Shown here: positions 24,252 through 33,250 of the stretch, piece after piece
How the letters are laid out: each line of letters starts with the position of its first letter
Numbering within the stretch: the first letter of the stretch is position 1
Made by a program: the position numbers and the translations under genes
DNA from: Candidatus Woesearchaeota archaeon
GTDB taxonomy: Archaea > Nanobdellota > Nanobdellia > Woesearchaeales > GW2011-AR4
DNA length: 64,000 bases
Assembly: GCA_016180235.1 (NCBI GenBank)
Contig: JACPBQ010000005.1
Location: 35,873 to 99,872, forward strand
Direction of reading: 5' to 3'
Notes under the pieces: generated by a model
Told to the model about the DNA's origin: nothing
Databases searched by the model: none
The model's input: the letters and a program-made list of their open reading frames with translations, nothing else

Positions 24252-24958
24252 ATCTTCTTAGCCATCATACAAGTGAATGCATATGCTTTTTCTCCAAAAA
24301 AAACAGGGTAAAATGTATTATCACCCAATGCAGTGAGTTTGAAATTTACCAATGGCTGGCTAACTGATTCCCTTAACACACCATATACCGAATAAAATTC
24401 CTGCATAACAGCTGATACTGTGCCATGATACATACCCATTGCCTTCAATGCGCCCAATACCACATTGTAGCCATGATTTGGACTTGTGCGCTCATCAAAT
24501 TCTATTGAAATTCCGGCATTGGCATGGTCGATTAATGATCTTCCCTGCGCAATTTGCGGTTCCATATACACTACTTTTGGCAGAGGAACCAAAGAAGCTA
24601 GTTGCTTTGCTTGTTCATCCAGCCCGGTAATAACCACAAAACTTTGAGTGCAAGCTGTTGTACTATGAACATCAATCACATAATCAAATGGTTTCAAACG
24701 ATGAGTGAGATCTGCCGCAATTTGTTCCTCCCTGTTTCCGGTGGAATTCCCGGGAAATATCCTGTTCAGATCCGAATCCAGAAATCTTGTTCTTACATCT
24801 ATTGCCTCTTCATTTGCTATTATCAGGTCCAATGTGCCTTTATCTGGACGCACTGTAACCAGTCTTTCAATTATATCCCTTCCAATCAGTTCATCGCCGT
24901 GCTGGCATCCGATGACTGCCGTACGCGGCGATCCAAAGCCGATAGTATAATGCTGCAT
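24248..24958 (-). CDS. Aspartoacylase/succinylglutamate desuccinylase-like zinc hydrolase
   Basis: The 236-aa protein has the zinc carboxypeptidase-like signature of the AstE/AspA family: GCQHGDELIG (His and Glu ligands), DSDLNRIFPGN, and IDVHSTT (third ligand). A later EFDE may hold the catalytic Glu. These enzymes remove acyl groups from amino acids. A GGGGGAT ribosome binding site precedes the ATG. The gene is wedged between the IscA fusion and a second copy of the IscA 3' end, suggesting local insertion. Substrate unknown. Confidence 0.82.
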   Translation of the reverse strand: MQHYTIGFGSPRTAVIGCQHGDELIGRDIIERLVTVRPDKGTLDLIIANEEAIDVRTRFLDSDLNRIFPGNSTGNREEQIAADLTHRLKPFDYVIDVHSTTACTQSFVVITGLDEQAKQLASLVPLPKVVYMEPQIAQGRSLIDHANAGISIEFDERTSPNHGYNVVLGALKAMGMYHGTVSAVMQEFYSVYGVLRESVSQPLVNFKLTALGDNTFYPVFFGEKAYAFTCMMAKKI

Positions 24959-24982
24959 GTTCTTTTATCCCCCTAAAATTTT

Positions 24983-25009
24983 TGCGGCTGCGGGAATAGT
25001 TTTAGGTAA
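24983..25009 (+). pseudogene. Remnant of an IscA-like gene 3' end
   Basis: These 27 bases encode CGCGNSFR-stop, the same ending as the IscA fusion at 24225-24251, with three base differences. No reading frame leads into it. It looks like the leftover tail of a duplicated A-type carrier gene, now separated from the intact copy by the aspartoacylase-like gene. Confidence 0.6.
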
Positions 25010-25011
25010 AT

Positions 25012-25521
25012 TCAGACCGAACTGAAAGTCATTTTCGTGAGAGTTCTTGTTTCTATTCCGTTTTCTTCCAGCATTTCAATCAAATACCCCAAACATCCGT
25101 TTGTTTCAATTCCCACATCATACCCCCATCCGCTTTCCACTACCTGTTTCAGATATCCGCCAGCCATTAATATTGGTTTTTTGAATCCAACGACTAACTG
25201 AATAAATTTCTCATATTCAATTTCCGAAAAGAAAAGAAAACTTTCTGCTGTTTTGATAAAAAGCCTGTTTTGGGTTGCTCCAAGAGACTTGTAATAATTT
25301 GCAGTTGCCTCTAATTTTGATTCTGCCTCAAGAGTTATTACAGTGCCATTAAATCTTCGGACAAATCTTGCGAGATTTTTTACATATGGCATCCTATCAA
25401 AATGAGGATTATCCAATTTAATATAATAAAAAGGATGGACTACTATTGATAGAGTCTGCCCGTTCCGGAAATTATATGGGACCATTGAATATATTCCTGT
25501 TGAAATTTGCTCTAGTGCCAT
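25012..25521 (-). CDS. Hypothetical protein (169 aa)
   Basis: The start is set to ATG 25521 (MALEQISTGIYSMVPYN), one base after the stop of the gene upstream and preceded by GGGGAGG, so translation is coupled. The track start overlaps the upstream gene. Visible pieces: HPFYYIKLDNPHFDRMPYVKNLARFVRRF and a C-terminal ETNGCLGYLIEMLEENGIETRTLTKM. No signal, membrane segment or known motif. It forms a unit with the next two minus-strand genes. Confidence 0.65.
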   Translation of the reverse strand: MALEQISTGIYSMVPYNFRNGQTLSIVVHPFYYIKLDNPHFDRMPYVKNLARFVRRFNGTVITLEAESKLEATANYYKSLGATQNRLFIKTAESFLFFSEIEYEKFIQLVVGFKKPILMAGGYLKQVVESGWGYDVGIETNGCLGYLIEMLEENGIETRTLTKMTFSSV

Positions 25522-25522
25522 G

Positions 25523-25837
25523 TCAGTATGGACCTCCCCATACATTTGTGAATTGTCTTCTTTCTTGCTTTTTTTCCTCAAATTTTTCTATAGTTACCGG
25601 GCCTGCATACAATTGGAGGAATTTATGTGCAACAAGATCTGATATTCTTGCCTCAAGAGCGAATTGCCTTCCTGTTGCCTCTATCACCAGGTGTCCATTT
25701 CTCCTTGCCATTGAGACCGACATTAAACTTTTATAAGGGTCTTTTTTCATATAACGACTAATGGCCCTTTCCAGTACATCAAGACCTCTTTCGTAATGAT
25801 GCAGCCTGTGTATGGTTATTTTGTATGATGCTTCCAT
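25523..25837 (-). CDS. Hypothetical protein (104 aa)
   Basis: I use ATG 25837 (MEASYKITIHRLHHYERGLDVLERAI); the track start is a TTG 12 bases upstream. The protein is basic, with RNGHLVIEATGRQFALEARISDLV in the middle and ending NVWGGPY. It is followed at once by the 169-aa gene. The family is not recognised. Confidence 0.62.
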   Translation of the reverse strand: MEASYKITIHRLHHYERGLDVLERAISRYMKKDPYKSLMSVSMARRNGHLVIEATGRQFALEARISDLVAHKFLQLYAGPVTIEKFEEKKQERRQFTNVWGGPY

Positions 25838-25881
25838 TTTTAATCTCAACCAGGGAAAATGATCTAATTTTCATGGATTCT

Positions 25882-26343
25882 CTAAAGAATTTGGAAGTAC
25901 CTGGCTCCTAATATGACATGAGATAAATTTATTACCTGTAATTCGTGGGATTGTGCAACACTACGCACTATTGCTCCCGTTTCTTGTATAAACAATGGTT
26001 GCCTTGCTCTGTAATAAAGACCAAAATTAAATCCTCCAAATCCCATATCAGTGCCTATTCTGGAACAAGGGGCATGTTGAGTAACTTCATCCATTTCCAT
26101 ATACAACCCTTGTTGAGTTTCAAGTGTATATTCTATCCCCCCTCTAACATCCCCTGTAGCCTTAAAGGAGTTTCCTGTAGTCCTCTTAATCTGCTTCATA
26201 ATCTCAGTTCTTGCAGCATCAAGGTAATCTTTTCTTATAGAACCCACTACTAAAAACTCTTCAATATGATGAGCATTTTCTTGTTCTAGCTGCTCGGAAA
26301 TCGTAAGTTCATTCATTTCCCTGAGTGTAGTCAAATCCCACAT
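25882..26343 (-). CDS. Hypothetical protein (153 aa)
   Basis: The start chosen is ATG 26343 (MWDLTTLREMNELTISEQLEQE), which has AGGTGA four bases upstream; the track ATG at 26370 lacks such a site. Features are EEFLVVGSIRKDYLDAARTEIMKQIKRTTG, then a Gly/Phe-rich GTDMGFGGFNFGLYYRAR. It is first in a three-gene run of unknown genes. Function not recognised. Confidence 0.62.
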   Translation of the reverse strand: MWDLTTLREMNELTISEQLEQENAHHIEEFLVVGSIRKDYLDAARTEIMKQIKRTTGNSFKATGDVRGGIEYTLETQQGLYMEMDEVTQHAPCSRIGTDMGFGGFNFGLYYRARQPLFIQETGAIVRSVAQSHELQVINLSHVILGARYFQIL

Positions 26344-26462
26344 TTTTTCACCTAAATCAATTACCTCCATTAATTTTAATCCCTTTAGAAATCAAACAAA
26401 CAACTTAAACTTTATGTCACAAAATCATAAAATTTATAAATAAAAACTCAATTGTGTCTTTT

Positions 26463-27113
26463 ATGACAAATATATCCGACAAAATAAAAGTATTCCTGGA
26501 TAATGATTTTATTATCAGAAGATGCCTCTTTCAGAATATCCTTAGCTTAAGGGCCCTTTCCAGGCACATAATCAAAGAAATTAATCTTGAGCAGGCGAAT
26601 ATGGATGCTGTTATGAGCGCGATAAGGAGGTACAAAAAGGACAACAAAGCAAAAGAAACCCAGAGAACTCAAAAAATTATTTCTGATGTGTCCATTAAGA
26701 CTAAAGACAGGATTTTGGACGTATACCTGCCAAAAAACAAAGAAGTTCAGGCAAAAATAATCGAACTGAACAAGCACATTGATTTTGAGAAGGGAGAGAT
26801 ATTAAGAATAATCCAGGCCGAGCAGGGCATAAGGGTGATTATAGAGGACAAAAATTTTAAGCATTTATCTGATATTTTTAATAAAAAGGATATAGTTTCC
26901 ATAAACAGAAATTTAACAGAAATCAATATTCAGTTTTCATTGCATGCTGCAAAAACACCCGGAATAATAGCATTGATAAGCTCAAGTTTGAATTCTGAAA
27001 ACATCAATATCGTTGAGATTATGAGTTCTGCACCGGAATTAATTATCTTGCTTGATCAGAAAGACCTTATAAAAGCTTTATCAACATTAGAGAATCTAAA
27101 AAATATTTATTAA
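26463..27113 (+). CDS. ACT-domain protein, possible regulator
   Basis: About 216 aa from ATG 26463 (a GTG lies at 26454; a TTTATAAA box is close upstream, so the mRNA is nearly leaderless). The N-terminal half is helical (IKVFLDNDFIIRRCLFQNILSLRALSRHIIKE). The C terminus resembles an ACT ligand-binding domain: INIQFSLHAAKTPGIIALISSSLNSENINIVEIMSSAPELIILLDQKDLIKALSTLENL. It may sense a small molecule such as an amino acid. The regulatory role is inferred. Confidence 0.65.
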   Translation: MTNISDKIKVFLDNDFIIRRCLFQNILSLRALSRHIIKEINLEQANMDAVMSAIRRYKKDNKAKETQRTQKIISDVSIKTKDRILDVYLPKNKEVQAKIIELNKHIDFEKGEILRIIQAEQGIRVIIEDKNFKHLSDIFNKKDIVSINRNLTEINIQFSLHAAKTPGIIALISSSLNSENINIVEIMSSAPELIILLDQKDLIKALSTLENLKNIY

Positions 27114-27541
27114 ACATCAACAACAACCAAAGCCTTGTAGCCGGCTTTTGTTTTCTCAACTTTGAACATGTGCAATGTAATGGCTTTGATGTCGTTCCTT
27201 AACTCGTGCTTTTCAGTGTTGATTTTTTCCCCGGATAATTCTGCATGCAGGCTATAATTACTATTCTTTTTTACTATTTTTATCTTTGAGCTCTTGAAAA
27301 TCATTGAATAAGTGTCTTTTAAAAATAATATCTCCGAGAGGAAATCAAACAATAGGTCCTCTGCATTTTTTGCGCTTAATTTGATTGTTTTTTTCTCTTT
27401 TTCACTGATTTTTTTTATATCTGCAGATTCCTCAAAGATTGCATAAGCAGAATTCTCAAATAATTCATCAAGGTTTTTTCCATATGCCTCTATTGCAATG
27501 TCGGCAATGGCAACGTCTTCAAGAATTTTGTATTTTTTCAT
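27110..27541 (-). CDS. Archease, RtcB-activating protein
   Basis: The start is ATG 27541 (MKKYKILEDVAIADIAIEAYG); the track extension of 26 residues is not conserved. The 142-aa protein shows the archease pattern: the acidic N-terminal motif, LDELFENSAYAIFE, a central NAEDLLFDFLSEILFLKD, and ending HMFKVEKTKAGYKALVVVDV. Archease speeds GTP-dependent activation of RtcB. It lies 115 bp downstream of rtcB on the same strand. Confidence 0.88.
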   Translation of the reverse strand: MKKYKILEDVAIADIAIEAYGKNLDELFENSAYAIFEESADIKKISEKEKKTIKLSAKNAEDLLFDFLSEILFLKDTYSMIFKSSKIKIVKKNSNYSLHAELSGEKINTEKHELRNDIKAITLHMFKVEKTKAGYKALVVVDV

Positions 27542-27655
27542 TTCAACAATAAAATAATTTTTTAATAACAATAACCCGATTTTCAATAATAAACAAAGTT
27601 GGTTTAAATAATAAAACAATACAACATTAATAATAAAAATTATAATTTGCCGTCA

Positions 27656-29128
27656 TCAACCCTTGACATTCGCTATCGGAATCAATTTGACGACTCTCTT
27701 TGATATTCCTGCCTTATGCACAGTATCAATGACTTCGTCTACATTCTTATAGGCTATGCCGGCTTCTTCCGCCAGTCCTGCCATTGAAACTGAACGCACG
27801 TAAATTCCCTTCTTTTCCATGTCTTTCTGCAGCTTATCGCCCCTGACTTCCCTTTTTGCCCTTGCCCTTGACATTGTCCTTCCGGAGCCATGCGCCGTTG
27901 AGCCCCAGGTCTGCTTCATTGCCCCTTCGGTTCCGACCAGCAGATAGGAACCGGTCTCCATTGAGCCCCCAATGATGACAGGCTGGCCTGTTTTTTTGAA
28001 TAAAGTATTTAATTCTGGATGTCCTGGAGGGAAAGCGCGGGTTGAGCCTTTCCTGTGCACAATCAATTTTTTCTTTTTCCCATCAACTTCATGCTCTTCC
28101 AGCTTGGCTATATTATGCGCGACATCATATACCAGGTGCATCTCCATCTTTTCAGCATCTTTATTGAAAACTTTCTGGAAGCCTTCCCTTATCCTATGCA
28201 AAATAACCTGCCTGTTTGAGAAAGCCATATTGGCTGCGCAGGCCATGGCCCTGTAGTAATCCTGGCCTTCATTTGAGTTAAAGGGAGCGCATGTCAATTC
28301 ACGATCTCTTATCTCAATATTGTACTCTTTCATTACTGGCTCGAATTTCCTTAGGTAGTCGGTTCCTATCTGATGCCCAAAGCCGCGAGAGCCGCAATGC
28401 ACCATGATTACAATCTGGCCAGCGGAATGTATTCCAAATGCTTTTGCAGTTTCTTTATCAAAAATATTCTCGGCTTTTACAAGCTGGGTCTCAAGATAAT
28501 GGTTTCCAGAGCCTAATGTGCCCAACTGGTTGATTCCTCTCTGAAGGGCCTTGTCGGAAACTTTGGTATGGTCTGCCCAGTCTATTTTTCCATGGCCTTC
28601 AGTCCTTTCTAGGTCTTCCTTCCAGCCGTATCCATTTTCGATGCACCACTTGCTGCCATTCTCTATAATCTCTATAAACTGGGATCTGTTTACATCAACA
28701 AAGCCCTTGCAGCCAACGCCTGCAGGAACAAGCTTGAAGAGAGTATCAGTAAGTTCTTTTAGTTTGGGCTTTACTTCATCATAGGTAAGATTAGTTGTGA
28801 CCAGGCGCATTCCGCAATTTATATCAAAACCTATGCCGCCAGGGCTTATAATGCCGTTTTCCTCAGGATCAAAAGCAGCTACTCCGCCAATTGGAAATCC
28901 ATAGCCCCAGTGGCCATCAGGCATGCAAAAAGAGTATTTCTGGATTCCGGGAAGGCAGGCTACATTTGTAACCTGATCGAAGACTCCGTTGTCCATCTGT
29001 TCAATAAGGCTTTTGCTAGCATAGATTCTAGCTGGCACTAACATGCCTTTCTTGTGAGTCTTTGGAATCTCCCAGATAAAATCACTTACCTCGTTTATTT
29101 CCTTTGGTCTTTCAGGTTCGGGTCTCAT
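27656..29128 (-). CDS. rtcB: RNA-splicing ligase RtcB
   Basis: 490-aa tRNA ligase that joins 2',3'-cyclic phosphate and 5'-OH ends after intron removal, using GTP and Mn. Conserved regions are CMPDGHWGYGFPIGGVAAFD, GGIGFDINCGMRL, GSGNHYLE, VMVHCGSRGFGHQIG and the guanylated-His motif AHGSGRTMSRARAK. A GGAGG ribosome binding site lies before the ATG. In a window where every tRNA has introns, its role in tRNA splicing is direct. The archease gene follows it. Confidence 0.97.
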   Translation of the reverse strand: MRPEPERPKEINEVSDFIWEIPKTHKKGMLVPARIYASKSLIEQMDNGVFDQVTNVACLPGIQKYSFCMPDGHWGYGFPIGGVAAFDPEENGIISPGGIGFDINCGMRLVTTNLTYDEVKPKLKELTDTLFKLVPAGVGCKGFVDVNRSQFIEIIENGSKWCIENGYGWKEDLERTEGHGKIDWADHTKVSDKALQRGINQLGTLGSGNHYLETQLVKAENIFDKETAKAFGIHSAGQIVIMVHCGSRGFGHQIGTDYLRKFEPVMKEYNIEIRDRELTCAPFNSNEGQDYYRAMACAANMAFSNRQVILHRIREGFQKVFNKDAEKMEMHLVYDVAHNIAKLEEHEVDGKKKKLIVHRKGSTRAFPPGHPELNTLFKKTGQPVIIGGSMETGSYLLVGTEGAMKQTWGSTAHGSGRTMSRARAKREVRGDKLQKDMEKKGIYVRSVSMAGLAEEAGIAYKNVDEVIDTVHKAGISKRVVKLIPIANVKG

Positions 29129-29327
29129 TTTTCCTCCAATAAAGGTATGAATAGCATTGCATAGAAGCCGTAACTTCTACGCATACTCTCTGCAAAAGAT
29201 TTATTGCGAGCATGCGCAGCACTATAACAGCGGAAAGGATTTGGTTATTTAAAGGTATTGATTGTGGATTGTGTTACTTACTTAATTTGATAATAAAATT
29301 TTTAAACAATCCTATAAAGCTTCGCTT

Positions 29328-30305
29328 ATGAAAAATAAACCTGTTTTATTGGTGCTTATTGCTTCTCTTGGGTTCAGCTTTAATCCGGTTATAACAAAAA
29401 TCCTGTCTGATGAGATATCTATAAATGGCATATTATTCCTGCGCTTTCTATTGGTCACAATATTATTTCCTTTAGTCGCTATACCGTTAAGCGGGCACAC
29501 TCTAAAATCCTTTTTTGCCATAAAGCCAAAGCAATTGATGGTTTTTTTCCTGCTTTCTTTTTTGTTGGTTGCAAATATGCTCCTTTTCTTTAACGCATTC
29601 TATTTCATAAATGTAAACAGGGCATTGTTTATCCATCTGATGTATCCGGTAGTTGCCATTATACTGGCACACATATTCATAAAAGAGCCCGTAACCAAGC
29701 AGGACTTGATTGCTGCTTCCGTGTCTTTTTTGGGCATAGTGGCTATATTCTGGAACACCAGCCTGAAAGGGGGGAAAATTTTAGGCGACATAATGGTTAT
29801 TTTGTCTTTAATCTTATGGTGCAGCTACATGGTATTTAACAGGTATACTTCCTTAAGGGAGATACATTACAGGCAGACATTCTGGCTGTTTTTATTTGGC
29901 ACCTTGCTGTTGTTTCCTTCTTACTTACTATTCGGCATTGGGCAGCCAATAAGCAACATATCTATGAACGGGATATTTCTTATCCTGATTATAGTAATCT
30001 TCAGCACTTTAATACCCTACTCCATACTTTCTTATGTATCCAGGCACATAAAAACTTCCACCACGGGCCTTTTGCTGCTTTTGAGCCAGGTAATCTCAAT
30101 ATCATTGTCATTCATCATCCTTAAGGAAACCCCTGCAGCAAATGTGATTATTGGCGGCGTGCTTATAATTTTTTCAGCAGTAATCTCCATATACTCGTTT
30201 GACAAGCTGTTTTCCTTCAGGAAGTACCTTAAGGCAAAGAATCTCTATCGCGGCTTTGTCAAGGCAATAGATATCATTTACCGCAAGTTCGTTTACCGCA
30301 AATAA
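29328..30305 (+). CDS. EamA/DMT-family permease
   Basis: The 325-aa protein has ten hydrophobic segments in two related halves, such as PVLLVLIASLGFSFNPVITKIL and LVILSLILWCSYMVFNRYTS. This is the drug/metabolite transporter (EamA) layout. A basic C-terminal tail of about 40 residues lies in the cytoplasm. It probably exports a small metabolite; the substrate is unknown. Translation starts about 30 bp after an AATTTTTAAA element. Confidence 0.85.
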   Translation: MKNKPVLLVLIASLGFSFNPVITKILSDEISINGILFLRFLLVTILFPLVAIPLSGHTLKSFFAIKPKQLMVFFLLSFLLVANMLLFFNAFYFINVNRALFIHLMYPVVAIILAHIFIKEPVTKQDLIAASVSFLGIVAIFWNTSLKGGKILGDIMVILSLILWCSYMVFNRYTSLREIHYRQTFWLFLFGTLLLFPSYLLFGIGQPISNISMNGIFLILIIVIFSTLIPYSILSYVSRHIKTSTTGLLLLLSQVISISLSFIILKETPAANVIIGGVLIIFSAVISIYSFDKLFSFRKYLKAKNLYRGFVKAIDIIYRKFVYRK

Positions 30306-30351
30306 TTCATCATACTAATAACATCAAACAGCATTTTTTAAAATACAAAAA

Positions 30352-30498
30352 CGAACTTATATATTTTATAACCACAACATTTAAATACAAGAAGGCACTT
30401 TGAAAAAAGTGCCAAAAAACACAATAGGTTGTGGTTCTTAGACAGGGTATATACGACATGTTGTGTCTATGTCCAGTGGTAAAAAGAGGGGTAGAGGG
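30352..30498 (+). promoter_or_regulatory. Structured leader/operator upstream of the class II RNR gene
   Basis: A TATA-like TTATATATTTTATAA (near 30357) is followed by AACCACAAC (30370-30378), a perfect hairpin GGCACTTT-GAAA-AAAGTGCC, and GTTGTGGTT (30428-30436), which pairs with AACCACAAC. A GACA-TGTTG-TGTC dyad follows near 30457. The leader before ATG 30499 is therefore about 100 nt and foldable. It may be a repressor site or an RNA switch for the RNR gene. Confidence 0.45.
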
Positions 30499-33066
30499 AT
30501 GCAAATGGTATCAAAAATTTCTCAGATAAAAAAACGCGATGGGAGCGTAGTTTCGTTCGACAGCAGCAAGATAGCCAACGCAATATTCAAGGCTGCAAGG
30601 TCTGTTGGCGGCCAGAACAGGGAAGAAGCAGACAGGCTTGTGGTTCAAGTCATCAAGGAGCTTGAAGAGCAGACAGAAGGCATCCCGACAGTTGAGCAGG
30701 TCCAGGATTTAGTGGAAAAAGTGCTGATAGAAGCAGGCCATGCAAAGACAGCCAAATCCTATATTGTATACAGGCAAAAAAGGGCAGAAGCAAGGGAAGA
30801 GAAGATGAGGGTCCTGGAAAAAGACTATCTGGACGAGGTTGACAAGAGGTTTGATGTCAATGCCTTGAGGGTTTTAAAGGCGAGATACCTAAAAAAAGAT
30901 GAGAAAGGAAAGCTTACAGAAACCCCAAAGCAGCTTTTTACAAGGATTTCCACCCATTTGGGGGTGCCGGAGATATTTTATGATGAAAAAGTGTTTGATA
31001 TAAATGAAAGGCAAAATGTTTTTGAGATTGAAGAATTTGAGAAGGAAAAGCATGACAACAAGCTATCAATAGGAGGCTACAAGCTAAACCAATACCACAT
31101 GGAAGGAATGAGAAGGCTTTATGAAAGATACAATAAGCAGAAAAAGATGAAGGTTTCATGGAGCCAGTTTTTAGAGCTCCTGGAGCAAGGCTATTTCAAC
31201 AAGTATGAGCGAAACATAGATGAATTCTATAACCTGATGGTTGAAAAAAAATTCATGCCTAACACTCCTGCAATAGCAAACTTCGGCAACTCTCTTGGAA
31301 TGGGATCCGCGTGCTTTGTCCTTGGAGTAGAAGATAGCATGGAAAGCATCATGGACACTTTGAAGCATACAGCTATAATCCACAAAAGCGGCGGAGGCAC
31401 AGGATTTAATTTCTCAAAGATAAGGCCTGAAGGCGATTTTGTGAGCTCAACTTCAGGAGCTGCATCCGGGCCATTGTCCTTCATGAGGATGTTTGACACA
31501 ATGACAGAGGTCGTAAAGCAGGGAGGGATAAGAAGAGGCGCAAATATGGGGATATTGAACAGCAACCACCCTGATATAGAGAAGTTCATAACAGCAAAAG
31601 CAGGAAACAAGGCTTTGACCAACTTCAATATATCTGTTTTGCTGATGCCGGATTTCTGGGAATGCTATGAAAAAAACAAGCCTTATCCATTATTGAATCC
31701 GAGGAATAATGAAGTGGTAAAGACCGTTGACCCCAGAGCCCTTTTTGACAAGATTGTTTTCCAGGCTTGGGAAAGCGCTGAACCGGGAGTGATTTTCTTT
31801 GATATTGTGAATGACTACAATCCGTTCTTTGAGCATCTGGGACCGATAGTAACGACAAACCCATGCGGAGAGGTATTGCTTTATCCGGATGAGCCATGCA
31901 ATCTGGGAAGCATAAACGTATGGGCTTTTGCAAAAGAGGACGAGCAGGGAAATGTGTATTATGACTGGAACAGCCTTAAAGAGGTCACAAAGAAATGCAC
32001 CAAGCTGCTTGACAATGTCATAGATGTGAATAAGTTTCCTTTAAAGCAGATAGAGGAGATGAGCCTCAACACAAGAAAGATTGGATTAGGGGTAATGGGA
32101 GTCGGAGACTTATTGTATGAGCTAAGGCTTCCGTACAACAGCGAAGAAGGAAGGAAGTTCATGGAAAAGCTGATGCAGTTCATTGCCTATCATTCGCATG
32201 TTGAAAGCATGGAGCTTGCGAGGAAGAGAGGAAACTTGCCTTATTATGACAAGAGCTTCTACCAGGAAGGAAGGCTTCCTTTCAGGGGCTTTGAGCTGAA
32301 GGATGAATGGGAGCATGACTGGAAAAAATTAAGCGATGATATTAAAAAATACGGCACAAGGAACGGCTACACTACAGTAATTGCGCCTACCGGCAGCATA
32401 TCAATGATAGCAGGATGCTCATCCGGAATGGAGCCTGTGTACAGCCTGGCTTTTGAGAAGAATGTCAAGGTCGGCAGCTTCTACTATGTTGACCCTGCTT
32501 TTGAAAGGGCATTGAGGAGGGAAGGCTTGTACTCCGAGGAGCACATGCAGGAAATATGCGAGAATGGAGGAAGCGTTCAGGGCCTGGAAGATTTTCCGGC
32601 AAAGCTCCAGAAGGCCTTTGTCACAGCGATGGACATAAACCCAGAAGACCATATAAGGGCACTTGCGGCATTCCAGAAATGGGTTGACAGCTCGATTTCA
32701 AAGACAAATAATTTCCCGGCAGATGCTACTGTTGAGCATATGAGAGACAGCTATATACTGGCTTACAGGCTCGGATGCAAGGACGTTACTGTTTTCAGGG
32801 ACTCAAGCATAAAGAACCAGGTTTTAGTAGCGCCTAAGAAGAAAGAAATTGTTAAGAAAGCTGCTGTTATCGAAGCTGCTGAGATAAAGCATGAGCTTGG
32901 AGCTGCGGGAAACGGAAGCGCAATGGCGCAGAAAGAGCTTGACTCCGGAAGGCTGGTCATGCAGAGCGAGAGCAAGACAAGAACATGCCCTGAATGCGGA
33001 GGCCAAGCGCAGATACAGGAAGGCTGTGTAAGCTGCAAGGCTTGCGGCTGGGCACTGTGCAAGTGA
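30499..33066 (+). CDS. nrdJ: Adenosylcobalamin-dependent ribonucleotide reductase (class II), with ATP-cone
   Basis: About 855 aa from ATG 30499 (MQMVSKISQIKKRDG). The N-terminal ATP-cone (KRDGSVVSFDSSKIANAIFKAA) senses ATP/dATP. The catalytic barrel has MPNTPAIANFG, HKSGGGTGFNFSKIRPEGD, NPCGEVLLYPDEPCNLGSIN and TVIAPTGSISMIAGCSSGMEP. The C-terminal zinc ribbon CPECGGQAQIQEGCVSCKACGWALC carries reducing cysteines. It makes deoxynucleotides using a B12 radical. The cobalamin adenosyltransferase gene is next, with a second RNR after it. Confidence 0.95.
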   Translation: MQMVSKISQIKKRDGSVVSFDSSKIANAIFKAARSVGGQNREEADRLVVQVIKELEEQTEGIPTVEQVQDLVEKVLIEAGHAKTAKSYIVYRQKRAEAREEKMRVLEKDYLDEVDKRFDVNALRVLKARYLKKDEKGKLTETPKQLFTRISTHLGVPEIFYDEKVFDINERQNVFEIEEFEKEKHDNKLSIGGYKLNQYHMEGMRRLYERYNKQKKMKVSWSQFLELLEQGYFNKYERNIDEFYNLMVEKKFMPNTPAIANFGNSLGMGSACFVLGVEDSMESIMDTLKHTAIIHKSGGGTGFNFSKIRPEGDFVSSTSGAASGPLSFMRMFDTMTEVVKQGGIRRGANMGILNSNHPDIEKFITAKAGNKALTNFNISVLLMPDFWECYEKNKPYPLLNPRNNEVVKTVDPRALFDKIVFQAWESAEPGVIFFDIVNDYNPFFEHLGPIVTTNPCGEVLLYPDEPCNLGSINVWAFAKEDEQGNVYYDWNSLKEVTKKCTKLLDNVIDVNKFPLKQIEEMSLNTRKIGLGVMGVGDLLYELRLPYNSEEGRKFMEKLMQFIAYHSHVESMELARKRGNLPYYDKSFYQEGRLPFRGFELKDEWEHDWKKLSDDIKKYGTRNGYTTVIAPTGSISMIAGCSSGMEPVYSLAFEKNVKVGSFYYVDPAFERALRREGLYSEEHMQEICENGGSVQGLEDFPAKLQKAFVTAMDINPEDHIRALAAFQKWVDSSISKTNNFPADATVEHMRDSYILAYRLGCKDVTVFRDSSIKNQVLVAPKKKEIVKKAAVIEAAEIKHELGAAGNGSAMAQKELDSGRLVMQSESKTRTCPECGGQAQIQEGCVSCKACGWALCK

Positions 33067-33116
33067 TTTCAACTTTAGTTTTTTGCTTTTTCTTTAATGA
33101 TTTATTATAATCATCA

Positions 33117-33184
33117 ATCCGCCTTCGGCAAATTTTAGTGCTCGGCGTCGCTCTCTAACATACGCTCCGCCTCGCTCACCTATT
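33117..33184. repeat. Dispersed GC-rich hairpin repeat, family 2 (copy 2)
   Basis: CCGCCTTCGGC is followed by AGTGCTCGGCGTCGCTCTCTAACATACGCTCCGCCTCGCTCACC. It aligns with copies at 22065 and 59731 and is preceded, as is copy 3, by a GCCTTCGGC mini-hairpin. Stem pairing is weaker in this copy. Confidence 0.55.
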
Positions 33185-33250
33185 GGGACTAAATTAATTA
33201 TTCAAAATTAGAAAACTATTAAAAATAAGCATTTATTAGCCTATTCCATT

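Noticed and set aside
30469-30494. TCCAGTGGTAAAAAGAGGGG resembles an archaeal origin recognition box (ORB)
   Set aside because: Single copy, located in the RNR leader, far from the Orc1/Cdc6 gene; similar TCCAGTG pieces near 47258 are also isolated. Too weak to call an origin.
30459-30530. Overlapping upstream ORF MLCLCPVVKRG in the RNR leader
   Set aside because: No ribosome binding site, and it overlaps the real start; could be chance.
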